Shown piece by piece: positions 25,573-32,783 of a stretch of 40,011 nt of DNA (position 1 is the first letter of the stretch; each line of letters starts with the position of its first letter). The notes under the pieces were generated by a model. It was given only the letters and a program-made list of their open reading frames with translations. It had not been told where the DNA came from and did not search any database. The stretch comes from CAYVZU01 sp964455935. GTDB taxonomy: Bacteria > Fibrobacterota > CAYVZU01. The translations under genes and the position numbers were made by a program. The DNA lies in the NCBI GenBank assembly GCA_964455935.1, contig CAYVZU010000021.1:1-40011 (forward strand). Reading direction: 5' to 3'.

Positions 25573-27622
25573 GATTCGTTTTCTCCAGCCGCACCTGCTT
25601 TTGTTTCTTCCGCTGATCCTGATTCCCGTCGTAATCCTCCTTCTTCTGCGCCGGCGCTACCCCCTTCAGCCGTTCGGCAGTCTTTTGCTGTTGCGCCGCA
25701 TTTGGGAGAAACGCAGGCGCACGATTCACCTGCAGGACCTTCTTCTGCTTCTCCTGCGGATGCTGATTCTGCTCCTGATCGTTTCTCTGTTCGCCCGCCC
25801 CGTCCTGCGCGGAGGTCCAGGCAAGTCCATTGCCGCTCATTCCATGGCCCACCTGCTTATCCTGGACGACACCTTCAGCATGCGGGCGCGTTGCGCAAGC
25901 GCAACCGGGTTTGAAGAAGCGCGCGCGCGCGCGGCGCGGCTCCTGGCCTTTTTGCCGGCCTCGGCCCCCTGCGCGGTCGTACGGCTTTCCACGGGCGCCG
26001 GGGACTGGCTCGGTTCTCCGCGGGAGGCGCTCCGGGCCTTGCAGGCCATCGCTCCTTCTTATTTGCCGGCGGCATTCGCGCAGACCGCGGCGCAGGTGCG
26101 CCGCCAAATCACCGTAACCGGCCGGCCCGGAGTCGCGGTATATGTATTCTCCGACTTTCAGGCCAATTCGCTCGACAGTCTCGAAATCCTGCGCCAAACC
26201 GCGGTTCGTGGAAAACACGCGGACTGGATTTTTTCCGAAGCGCCAGGTTGCGCGCCGGTTCAGGTTTGGCCCGATTCGCTCACGCTTGTTCCCCGTTCGA
26301 CAGGCCCAAACGGCCGTCTCGAAATACGGCTGGGAATCGCCGCCAATGCGGCCCTGCCCGAGCCGCCATCCGTGGAATCCTACATCGGCTCCCAACGGGT
26401 CTCGCGGCGCCGTCTGTCCTCGCGACCGTTCCCGTTGCTGGATACCCTTGTTGTTCCGCTAAGGGCGTGCGGATCGCTCTCCGGGAAAATCCTTGTCGAT
26501 GCTCCGGACGGACTGGCCGACGACAACGGGCTCTACTTCAACTTTTGGAATCCGCCGTCGCTTCGGGTCGCGGTTCTTACCGATCGCCCCGAATTGCCGG
26601 CGATGTTTCGCGCGTTCCGCCCCTCCGCGGCGGGCGGACAGACCATTGAGTTTGTCCGCATGGACAGTCGGACCTGGAAAGCGGCGGACCCGGGACACGA
26701 CGCCGTCTGGCTTTTCGAATTGAGTCAACCCGGCGCGGCCCTTAAAGACGGACTTCGCGCCTTTCTGGCGCAGGAGAAAGGAGTCTTGATTGGCCTGGGC
26801 CCGGGCACGGACCCGGCTGCCTATAACAGGCTGCTGCTGGGTCCTCTGGGAGTTGGCAAGCTTGTCGCACCCCAGACTGGACAGGGCTTTCGGCTGATCA
26901 GCCGGCTGCGGACGCAAAATCCCCTCTTCAGCGGGTTCCCGGCTCGTCTGCGGGAAGATGTTTTGTTCCAACAGTTTTTCAGTCTTACTCCGGCGCCGCA
27001 AACCGCCGTTCTGGCCGAAATGGATGACGGGTCCCCGTTTCTTGTCGAAAATCGTGCATGGGGCGGGCCCCTGCTGGTGGTGGCGGGATCGCTGTCGGAC
27101 GAGACGGCCACAAATATTGCGCAAAGCGCGTTTCTTGTCCCTTTCATCAACCGCTGCGTCGAAGCCGCCTGCAGCGCTTTGCGCCGGGGCAGCCATGCCA
27201 GTGTTGGCCAGCCAATTCGAATTCCCTTTGCCAAGGGCCAGCGGCTCCAGGACCCCCTGGTCTGGATGGACGAACAGGGAAAAATCATGCGGCTTCCCGT
27301 GGCCGGCGTGGCACGGGCCGGCGAACTGCGGATTCCGGCCGTCTTGGAGCCGGGAAATTACCGGCTGGTTCGCGCGGCCGGCGATACGCTGCATGTCTCC
27401 GTCAATGTCCCGCGGATCGAATCGGAAATCGGCCGGGCCTCGGCGGGAACGCTGCGGGAATTTTCGAGGCTGTTCGAGGCCGAATGGATACCGGGCTCCG
27501 CGGATTTTGATGCCGTGATAGGACGGTTGCTCCGGGGCCGGGATTTGACGGCTGCCATTTTGGTTCTGCTGGCCCTGGCGCTTTTGGCGGAGGCCGTGAT
27601 TGCGGGAAGGATTCAGGTGTGA
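25565..27622 (+). CDS. BatA-like membrane protein with vWA domain
   Basis: This protein has 685 residues. Two N-terminal transmembrane helices (about 10-28 and 58-78, the BatA double-TM arrangement) flank a basic loop. A vWA-like domain then begins with LLILDDTFSM, where DxTxS (D101, T103, S105) replaces the usual DxSxS. A long periplasmic region with repeated beta-rich and glutamine-amidotransferase-like GxGPG sections follows, and a final transmembrane helix (LVLLALALLAEAVIAG) ends the chain. Its topology matches Bat/aerotolerance proteins that accompany DUF58 and MoxR. Its TGA stop is the first part of an AT-rich repeat. Confidence 0.82.
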   Translation: MPEIRFLQPHLLLFLPLILIPVVILLLLRRRYPLQPFGSLLLLRRIWEKRRRTIHLQDLLLLLLRMLILLLIVSLFARPVLRGGPGKSIAAHSMAHLLILDDTFSMRARCASATGFEEARARAARLLAFLPASAPCAVVRLSTGAGDWLGSPREALRALQAIAPSYLPAAFAQTAAQVRRQITVTGRPGVAVYVFSDFQANSLDSLEILRQTAVRGKHADWIFSEAPGCAPVQVWPDSLTLVPRSTGPNGRLEIRLGIAANAALPEPPSVESYIGSQRVSRRRLSSRPFPLLDTLVVPLRACGSLSGKILVDAPDGLADDNGLYFNFWNPPSLRVAVLTDRPELPAMFRAFRPSAAGGQTIEFVRMDSRTWKAADPGHDAVWLFELSQPGAALKDGLRAFLAQEKGVLIGLGPGTDPAAYNRLLLGPLGVGKLVAPQTGQGFRLISRLRTQNPLFSGFPARLREDVLFQQFFSLTPAPQTAVLAEMDDGSPFLVENRAWGGPLLVVAGSLSDETATNIAQSAFLVPFINRCVEAACSALRRGSHASVGQPIRIPFAKGQRLQDPLVWMDEQGKIMRLPVAGVARAGELRIPAVLEPGNYRLVRAAGDTLHVSVNVPRIESEIGRASAGTLREFSRLFEAEWIPGSADFDAVIGRLLRGRDLTAAILVLLALALLAEAVIAGRIQV

Positions 27623-27668
27623 ATTATTAATTATGAATTATTAATTATGAATTGGGAATTGGGAAAAC
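27620..27668. repeat. AATTATTAATTATG repeat overlapping a stop codon
   Basis: The imperfect tandem unit GAATTATTAATTAT occurs twice and decays into GAATTGGGAATTGGG. It begins with the TGA stop codon of the BatA-like gene. The sequence is very AT-rich compared with its flanks. Confidence 0.85.
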
Positions 27669-27744
27669 AGAAGACCGGGTGCCATCTTCTTTGTGGCAAT
27701 CGGCCAGCGTCTGACACTGACAACCGGCCGGCCATCCGATAAGT

Positions 27745-27752
27745 TATTTTTC
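27745..27752 (+). promoter_or_regulatory. Putative -7 element before the diguanylate cyclase
   Basis: TATTTTTC is 7/8 to the FCB -7 box TAnnTTTG, 37 bases before the ATG at 27790. It gives a plausible own promoter for the cyclase-aroE pair after the repeat at 27620. Confidence 0.35.
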
Positions 27753-27789
27753 CCAAGGTTCAAACAAAGCTAAAAATCAGAGGCACAGA

Positions 27790-28710
27790 ATGCAATCCGA
27801 GATCAACCCCCTGCTGCCCGAGCAGTCCGGTCTGGGCGATGCGGCACTGGAAGATATTCGACGGCTGGTCCACCCCGATGTCATTGAACTCGAGGGCGGG
27901 GACAAGAAGGTCGGCAGTGTAGAAGAACGGGTCCAGGTCGAAGAGACGCTTCTTCAGGAGCGGCGGAAACGGCCGCACAGCTTCTATCGAGACCTCGTGT
28001 TTTCCCTGATCGGCGTGCGTCTTGACGAACAGAAAGCCCGGGCCGACTGGAAATCCATTCTCGAACACAAATACCTGATGAGCGAGAAACTGGGCCGCAA
28101 TGTGGGAATTCGCGTCGCCGCTCTGGATTTCTATACCAACATCAAACGGGGCATTCAGAAGACCATGCTCATCAACCCCGAGACGCTGAGCGATGCGGTG
28201 GAGCAGTCGATCACCGACGGCCTTACCGGCGCCTACAACCGGCGCTACTTCGATCTGGTCATGGGGCGGCTCTTTCATCATTGCAAGTCCTCCGGGGCGT
28301 CCTTTAGTCTGGTTCTGCTGGACATCGATCACTTCAAGGTGTACAACGACCTTAACGGCCATGTCAGCGGCGATCTTGTGCTGGTCGAACTTGTGCGAAT
28401 CCTCCATGCCGTTTCCCGGAAAGAAGACGTGGTGGCGCGCTACGGGGGCGAGGAGTTCGCGGTCATCCTGCCCCAGACCGAGCTGACCAAGGCCGTTCAT
28501 GTGGCCGAGGCCATGGCGCAGGCCGTCAACGACTACCGCTTCCCCAATGAAGGAAAGATGCCGGGGCACAATCTGACCATCTCGGCCGGTGTCACGGCCT
28601 ATACGCATCAGGGGGAGGTAACCGAGATGATCCAGGAGGCCGATACGGCGCTGTACCAGGCCAAGCACGAGGGCCGGAGCCGCGTGATCGTTTACGAGGA
28701 AATTGCGTGA
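27790..28710 (+). CDS. Diguanylate cyclase (GGDEF domain)
   Basis: This protein of 306 residues makes the second messenger c-di-GMP from two GTP. The C-terminal GGDEF domain starts at DGLTGAYNRRYFD. LLDIDHFKVYND provides the metal-binding aspartate, and GGEEF at 219-223 is the catalytic A-site. An RKED motif at 210-213 sits five residues ahead, the position of the inhibitory I-site RxxD, so product inhibition is likely. The ~130-residue N-terminal part is helical and matches no domain I recognise. No membrane segment is present, so the enzyme is soluble. The stop overlaps the aroE GTG by four bases. Confidence 0.93.
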   Translation: MQSEINPLLPEQSGLGDAALEDIRRLVHPDVIELEGGDKKVGSVEERVQVEETLLQERRKRPHSFYRDLVFSLIGVRLDEQKARADWKSILEHKYLMSEKLGRNVGIRVAALDFYTNIKRGIQKTMLINPETLSDAVEQSITDGLTGAYNRRYFDLVMGRLFHHCKSSGASFSLVLLDIDHFKVYNDLNGHVSGDLVLVELVRILHAVSRKEDVVARYGGEEFAVILPQTELTKAVHVAEAMAQAVNDYRFPNEGKMPGHNLTISAGVTAYTHQGEVTEMIQEADTALYQAKHEGRSRVIVYEEIA

Positions 28711-29579
28711 GCCACAAAATCGGCGGCCGGACCCGACTGCTGTTTGTCTTCGGCGATCCAATCGGTCATTCCCTGTCTCCTTTCATGCACAACCGCGCGC
28801 TGGAAACACTGGGCGCCGATCTCGCCTATCTTCCGCTCCATGTTCCGCCCCAACGGATCCGAACCGCCGTGGATTTGCTGCGCATGCCCAACGTCCTTGG
28901 GGCCAATGTCACCCTGCCGCACAAGGAAAGCATCATCGGCCTGGTCGACGATCTCTCGCCCGAATCCAAACTGATCGGCGCGGCCAACACCATCCACAAC
29001 CGCAAAGGCCGGCTGTGGGCTACGACCACGGATCCCGACGGCGTGCTCTCTTCCATGCGCGAGGAGAATTATGAGCCCAACGGCCGCCGGGTGGTGATTC
29101 TGGGCAGCGGCGGATCGGCCCGCACCGTGGCCTTTGCCTTTGCCATGAAGGCCGGACCGGCCCATCTGCATCTGGCCGCGCGCGCGCCGGCCAAACTGGA
29201 GCCGCTGGCCGCGGAACTCAACCAGAAGCTGGGAATCGTTTGCGGCGTCAGCGGCACCTCGGCGCCGGACCTGCAAAACGCGATCAAAAACACCGAGCTG
29301 CTCGTGAACTGCACCTCGGCGGGCATGACGCCCAATACCGAGGCTCTGCCCATCGATCCCGATCTTCTGCACCGGGGCCTTACGGTCTATGATCTGGTAT
29401 ACAATCCCCTGGAGACCCTTCTTCTCCGCCATGCCAAGGCGCGCGGCTGCCGGGCCATTTCAGGAATCGGCATGCTCCTTCACCAAGGCAGGCTCTCGCT
29501 CGAGATCTGGCTGGATCAGAAAATCCCCGCTGCGCTGTTCCCGCGCGAGGCCGTGGTGGCGGAAATGAATCGACGTTAG
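28707..29579 (+). CDS. aroE: Shikimate dehydrogenase
   Basis: AroE reduces 3-dehydroshikimate to shikimate with NADPH, in the aromatic amino-acid pathway. It has 290 residues. GDPIGHSLSPFMHN is the substrate-binding start. NVTLPHK holds catalytic lysine K73, and TTTDPDG holds the paired aspartate D109 (usually NTD). GSGGSAR at 133-139 is the cofactor loop, followed by VNCTSAGM and a C-terminal G(I/L)GMLLHQG. The GTG start overlaps the previous stop (GTGA) with GAGGA 6 bases upstream. The TAG stop lies within the GACGTTAGACG repeat shared with convergent moxR. Confidence 0.94.
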   Translation: MSHKIGGRTRLLFVFGDPIGHSLSPFMHNRALETLGADLAYLPLHVPPQRIRTAVDLLRMPNVLGANVTLPHKESIIGLVDDLSPESKLIGAANTIHNRKGRLWATTTDPDGVLSSMREENYEPNGRRVVILGSGGSARTVAFAFAMKAGPAHLHLAARAPAKLEPLAAELNQKLGIVCGVSGTSAPDLQNAIKNTELLVNCTSAGMTPNTEALPIDPDLLHRGLTVYDLVYNPLETLLLRHAKARGCRAISGIGMLLHQGRLSLEIWLDQKIPAALFPREAVVAEMNRR

Positions 29580-29597
29580 ACGTTGAACGTTAGACGG
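29571..29597. repeat. GTTGAACGTT-type repeat at convergent stop codons
   Basis: The word GACGTTAGACG occurs twice around a central TTGAACG. The TAG stop of aroE (29577-29579) and the TAA stop of moxR (29592-29590, minus strand) are both inside it, with only ten bases between them. It is related to the repeat at 13540-13590. Confidence 0.85.
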
Positions 29598-30576
29598 TTT
29601 GAGGCATGCTCTGAATCAGGCGGTCGACAATCGTGTCGGGTTTGATGCCTTCGGCTTCGGCGTTGAAGTTAAGAATGATCCTGTGGCGTAGCACGGGTTT
29701 GGCAACGGATTTGACATCGTCCAACGAAAGGGAGGGGCGTCCGTCAAGCGCGGCGCGCGCCTTTGCTCCCAGAATCAGGTACTGGGATGCGCGGGGGCCT
29801 GCTCCCCATGTAAGGCATTGCTGCACAAAATCGGGCGCGCTGGGGCCGGGCCGCGTCCGGCGGCACAATTCCACCGCGAACTGGATAATGCCGTCCGCGA
29901 CCGGAACCTGGCGCACCAGGTCCTGGTAGCGCAGAATCTCGGGCACCGAGAGGACGGGTTCCACGCCGGACTTTTGAGCGCCGGTTGTTTTGCGCACAAT
30001 CCGGACCTCCTCGTCCTGCGAGGGGTAGTCGATTTTCACCAGAAACATAAACCGGTCGAGTTGAGCCTCGGGCAGAGGATATGTGCCTTCCTGCTCGATG
30101 GGATTCTGCGTGGCCAGCACAAAAAAAGGTTCGGGCAGCGAATAGGTGGCCCCGCCAAAGGTGACCTGGCGTTCCTGCATGGATTGAAGCAGCGCCGACT
30201 GGGTTTTGGGCGGAGTGCGGTTGATCTCGTCGGCCAGAACGATGTTGGCAAAGACCGGCCCTTTGACAAAACGAAACGTCCGCGCGCCCGTGGCCTTGTC
30301 CTCTTCCAACACCTCGGATCCGGTCACATCGCTGGGCATCAGGTCGGGCGTGAATTGAATCCGGCTGAAGCTGAGGTCGATGGCGCGCGACAGCGTATTG
30401 ATGAGAAGTGTTTTGGCCAGTCCGGGAACGCCCACCAGCACGCAATGGCCGTTGGAAAGAAGACAGATCAGCAGTTGCTCGATTACGTCATCCTGGCCGA
30501 CAATGACTTTGCCGATCTCGGCGCAAATACGCTTGCGCGCCGCGCCAAGCTGCTCCAACGACTCCTCAGCGTCCAT
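29590..30576 (-). CDS. MoxR family AAA+ ATPase
   Basis: This protein has 328 residues. Walker A is GVPGLAKT (49-56) and Walker B is IVLADEINR (112-120). TPPKTQSALLQSMQE and NPIEQEGTYPLPEAQLDRF are classic for MoxR. These ATPases act as chaperones that mature partner complexes with DUF58 and Bat proteins, usually from one operon. Here those partners are at 24670-27622 on the opposite strand, with the cyclase and aroE in between. GGAGG precedes the ATG by 4 bases. The stop lies in a GTTGAACGTT repeat. Confidence 0.95.
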   Translation of the reverse strand: MDAEESLEQLGAARKRICAEIGKVIVGQDDVIEQLLICLLSNGHCVLVGVPGLAKTLLINTLSRAIDLSFSRIQFTPDLMPSDVTGSEVLEEDKATGARTFRFVKGPVFANIVLADEINRTPPKTQSALLQSMQERQVTFGGATYSLPEPFFVLATQNPIEQEGTYPLPEAQLDRFMFLVKIDYPSQDEEVRIVRKTTGAQKSGVEPVLSVPEILRYQDLVRQVPVADGIIQFAVELCRRTRPGPSAPDFVQQCLTWGAGPRASQYLILGAKARAALDGRPSLSLDDVKSVAKPVLRHRIILNFNAEAEGIKPDTIVDRLIQSMPQTV

Positions 30577-30595
30577 TGTACCTCCGCACCGAACA

Positions 30596-30603
30596 CCAAA
30601 ATA
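30596..30603 (-). promoter_or_regulatory. Putative -7 element of moxR
   Basis: On the minus strand the sequence reads TATTTTGG within TTTAGTATTTTGG, close to TAnnTTTG. It would give a leader of about 13 bases that just contains the GGAGG ribosome-binding site. Confidence 0.35.
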
Positions 30604-30635
30604 CTAAACAGTTGCGGCGGATGAAACCGTCCGGT

Positions 30636-31004
30636 CTATTCCGCGCCCGACAAGAAGGCCTGTTCGGCCGCCGAACGGTCCATAAACAGCCCTTCGCGCA
30701 TCAGGTTGGTAAGGCCCACGGTCTCAAACAGGTAACGGACGTCGTTGGACGTGTCTCCGCTTAGAAGGATCGCCAGTTTTCCCCCGGGCTGGCCCGAGCA
30801 ATATTTCCAGAGGTCGGACATGGCGCCCAGGCCTTCGCTGGAAATGTACTCGCAGCCGCTGAGGTCGATGAGAAAGCGGGCCTTGTTTTCGGATTTCAAT
30901 TTCCGAATGTGGACCAGCATTTCCCGTACACCCTCACGGATAAACACTCCGTCGTTGACACGGAGAACGGTGCAGTTCTTCCGCTGCTCGATTGAGATGT
31001 TAAT
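30636..31004 (-). CDS. STAS-domain protein (anti-sigma factor antagonist-like)
   Basis: This is a single STAS domain. FLIDLSGCEYISSEGLGAM contains the serine pair that is phosphorylated in SpoIIAA-type regulators. Such proteins bind anti-sigma kinases and free a sigma factor, or act in stressosome-type signalling; the partner is not here. The start is unusual. AAGGAG (31012-31017) lies 7 bases before an ATT codon at 31004, which shares one base with the upstream TAA stop, and translation from it would give (M)NISIEQRKNCTVLRV. The first ATG in frame (31082) would instead require an 83-base overlap with AMMECR1. The call of 122 residues from ATT is my inference. Confidence 0.8.
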   Translation of the reverse strand: MNISIEQRKNCTVLRVNDGVFIREGVREMLVHIRKLKSENKARFLIDLSGCEYISSEGLGAMSDLWKYCSGQPGGKLAILLSGDTSNDVRYLFETVGLTNLMREGLFMDRSAAEQAFLSGAE

Positions 31005-31557
31005 GGGTATTCTCCTTCTCGCCAAAAATATGCGCCGTGAAGATTCGTATGGTCGTTGATTTGTTTTTCCAGGCATTGGCATCCAATCCGGCCTTGCGGC
31101 AGGAGTGGGCCAGAAAGGTGTCGCGGTCCCACCCTTGCTCGGTCGCCACCTGGGGCAGGAGCAGCCCGCGATTTTGGCCCTGCTCGATTACGATGCCGTG
31201 TTTTCCCACTTCAATCTCCTGCGGGTCCATAATCGTGCGCAACGGGCTAAGAACCGAGATCTCAACATCAAGGTCCGGCAATTCGGCCGATGAAACCGGG
31301 TTGAAGCGAGGGTCCTTGAGAGCGGCGTTTTCGGCCATCTCCGCAATTGTCTGGAGCAGCGGCTTATAGGCTTCGATGTAGCCGATGCAGCCGCGCAAGT
31401 CGCCCTTTTTGTGAAGGGTCACAAACGCGCCGCACTTGGTATTGAGAACCGGCGACGCGCTTGTTGTCCGGGGAGCTGGAAGGCCGCGCGTGCGGGCCTC
31501 GATGGTTTGCCGGGCCAGGGATAGAAGAAATTGCCGGTCGTCTTTGCTCAAATCCAT
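31000..31557 (-). CDS. AMMECR1 domain protein
   Basis: This 185-residue protein has the hallmark LRGCIG at residues 54-59. It is followed by DPRFNPVSSAELPDLDVEIS and the conserved GLLLPQVATEQGWDRDTFLAH. The family (AmmeMemoRadiSam system protein A) often occurs with Memo-like and radical SAM proteins; neither is seen here. The biochemical function of the family is not established. AGGAG lies seven bases before the ATG. The stop is coupled to the downstream STAS gene. Confidence 0.92.
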   Translation of the reverse strand: MDLSKDDRQFLLSLARQTIEARTRGLPAPRTTSASPVLNTKCGAFVTLHKKGDLRGCIGYIEAYKPLLQTIAEMAENAALKDPRFNPVSSAELPDLDVEISVLSPLRTIMDPQEIEVGKHGIVIEQGQNRGLLLPQVATEQGWDRDTFLAHSCRKAGLDANAWKNKSTTIRIFTAHIFGEKENTH

Positions 31558-32183
31558 CGAGACACTCCTGTTGAGCTCTGATGTTCGCTATACAACAGCG
31601 GCGCAGTCGCCATCCGCCCGTGCTCCATTATGAGGTGGACACTGGCCAGTGCCGTCCGGTGTGCCGGCGCACGAGCCGGATTGGCAATGAAAAACCCCTT
31701 CATGCCAGAAATATACTATTGTAAATCGCGATCAACCTTTGGCGGTACGGTCTGCTGGGTCTGACTAAAAACCAGGCGCGCGCAATTCCGACGCAAGGCC
31801 GTTCCGTGCGTGGAACTAAGGCTCTTTGCCAATAGCCGGCACGGGAGGCACCGGGCGCGTGCTGGTGGAAGAACGGGCCGGCTGCCGCAATGCTGTGAAG
31901 CGGTTTAATCTATGTTGGCTTACAAATGCTCACACTTTATCAGCGGCCTTAATGTCCCTTCGGTTGCGATCGGGAAATTCCTAAGGATCGGCGCACCGAC
32001 TGGCACAAAGGGGCGATCATTTCCCATGGATGCGCCTTGTGATGTAAAGCCAATAGCCAAAGTCCGTCCCTAAACGCGCGTGAATGCCGGGCGCAATATT
32101 TTGGACCAAAAGCTTTTTTCCAGCAATTAAATCCGTTATTTTTGCAGGGCATTGAATGCCATTAAATCCGAAAGGGTTTGAAA
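31558..32183. other. 626-base divergent intergenic region
   Basis: This is the upstream region of AMMECR1 (minus) and the MEDS sensor (plus). On the minus strand TATAGC about 40 bases before the AMMECR1 ATG may be a -10 box. Plus-strand TATTTTTG at 32137 is listed separately. I see no gene; the longest minus-strand frame (31949-32152) has no recognisable features. Confidence 0.5.
32137..32144 (+). promoter_or_regulatory. Putative FCB-type -7 element before the MEDS genes
   Basis: TATTTTTG is an exact match to TAnnTTTG, 39 bases before the ATG at 32184. A T-run (TTTTTT, 32114-32119) lies upstream, but the TTTG -33 box is not clear. A second similar word, TATTTTGG, lies around 32097. Confidence 0.4.
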
Positions 32184-32783
32184 ATGGAAACGACAACCAG
32201 AGAATCGGGGATCAGCCTTATTGGCGGTATTCCTTGGGGTTCGCATTTTTGTCAATTCTATACGACCAAAAAAGATTTGCTGGACATCCTCGTTCCGTAC
32301 TTCAAAGCAGGCCTTGAGAATAATGAATTCTGTGTATGGGTAACATCGGATTTCCTTACCAAAAGCGAAGCCCTGGAAGCCATGATGAGAAGCGTTCCGG
32401 AATTTGAAAAATATCTTAATGAGCAACGCATGGAAATTTTCCCCCACACGGAATGGTACCTGAAGGGCGGAAACTTCGACCTCCAAAGAACTCTGAATAT
32501 GTGGATTGAAAAGCATAATTCCGCACTGTCGAACGGCTTTGATGGAATAAGAGTGAGCGGCGCGCCGTATTGGATCGACAACAAGAAGGACTGGGAAGAC
32601 TTCACTGCCTATGAGGCGGAGATCAATAATGTTATTGGCCCAACAAAGCTTATTGTGCTCTGCACCTATTCATTGCAGCAATGCGGAGTTGCGGAGATAA
32701 TGGACGTGGTGAACAATCATGAATTTGCCCTCGCTATGAGTCGCGGTGAATGGCAAGTTGTGGGGAGAAAGAGTGCGAAATAG
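32184..32783 (+). CDS. MEDS-domain sensor protein
   Basis: This 199-residue protein is a single MEDS domain (DcmR-type sensory domain): IPWGSHFCQFYTTKKDLLDI, PYFKAGLENNEFCVWV, a central MEIFPHTEWYLKGG, and a C-terminal VLCTYSLQQCG. In the family MEDS is thought to sense small ligands or redox state; no ligand is known here. Two cysteines in the first segments (HFC, FCVWV) fit that idea. ATG 32184 has AAAGGG seven bases upstream. It overlaps the next gene by 11 bases and probably forms a sensor pair with it. Confidence 0.85.
   Translation: METTTRESGISLIGGIPWGSHFCQFYTTKKDLLDILVPYFKAGLENNEFCVWVTSDFLTKSEALEAMMRSVPEFEKYLNEQRMEIFPHTEWYLKGGNFDLQRTLNMWIEKHNSALSNGFDGIRVSGAPYWIDNKKDWEDFTAYEAEINNVIGPTKLIVLCTYSLQQCGVAEIMDVVNNHEFALAMSRGEWQVVGRKSAK

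Noticed and set aside
27760..28761. 333-codon minus-strand frame opposite the GGDEF gene
   Set aside because: It is a shadow of a clear diguanylate cyclase with intact GGEEF and I-site motifs.
31949..32152. Minus-strand frame in the AMMECR1-MEDS gap
   Set aside because: 67 residues with no recognisable motif and no ribosome-binding site; treated as non-coding.
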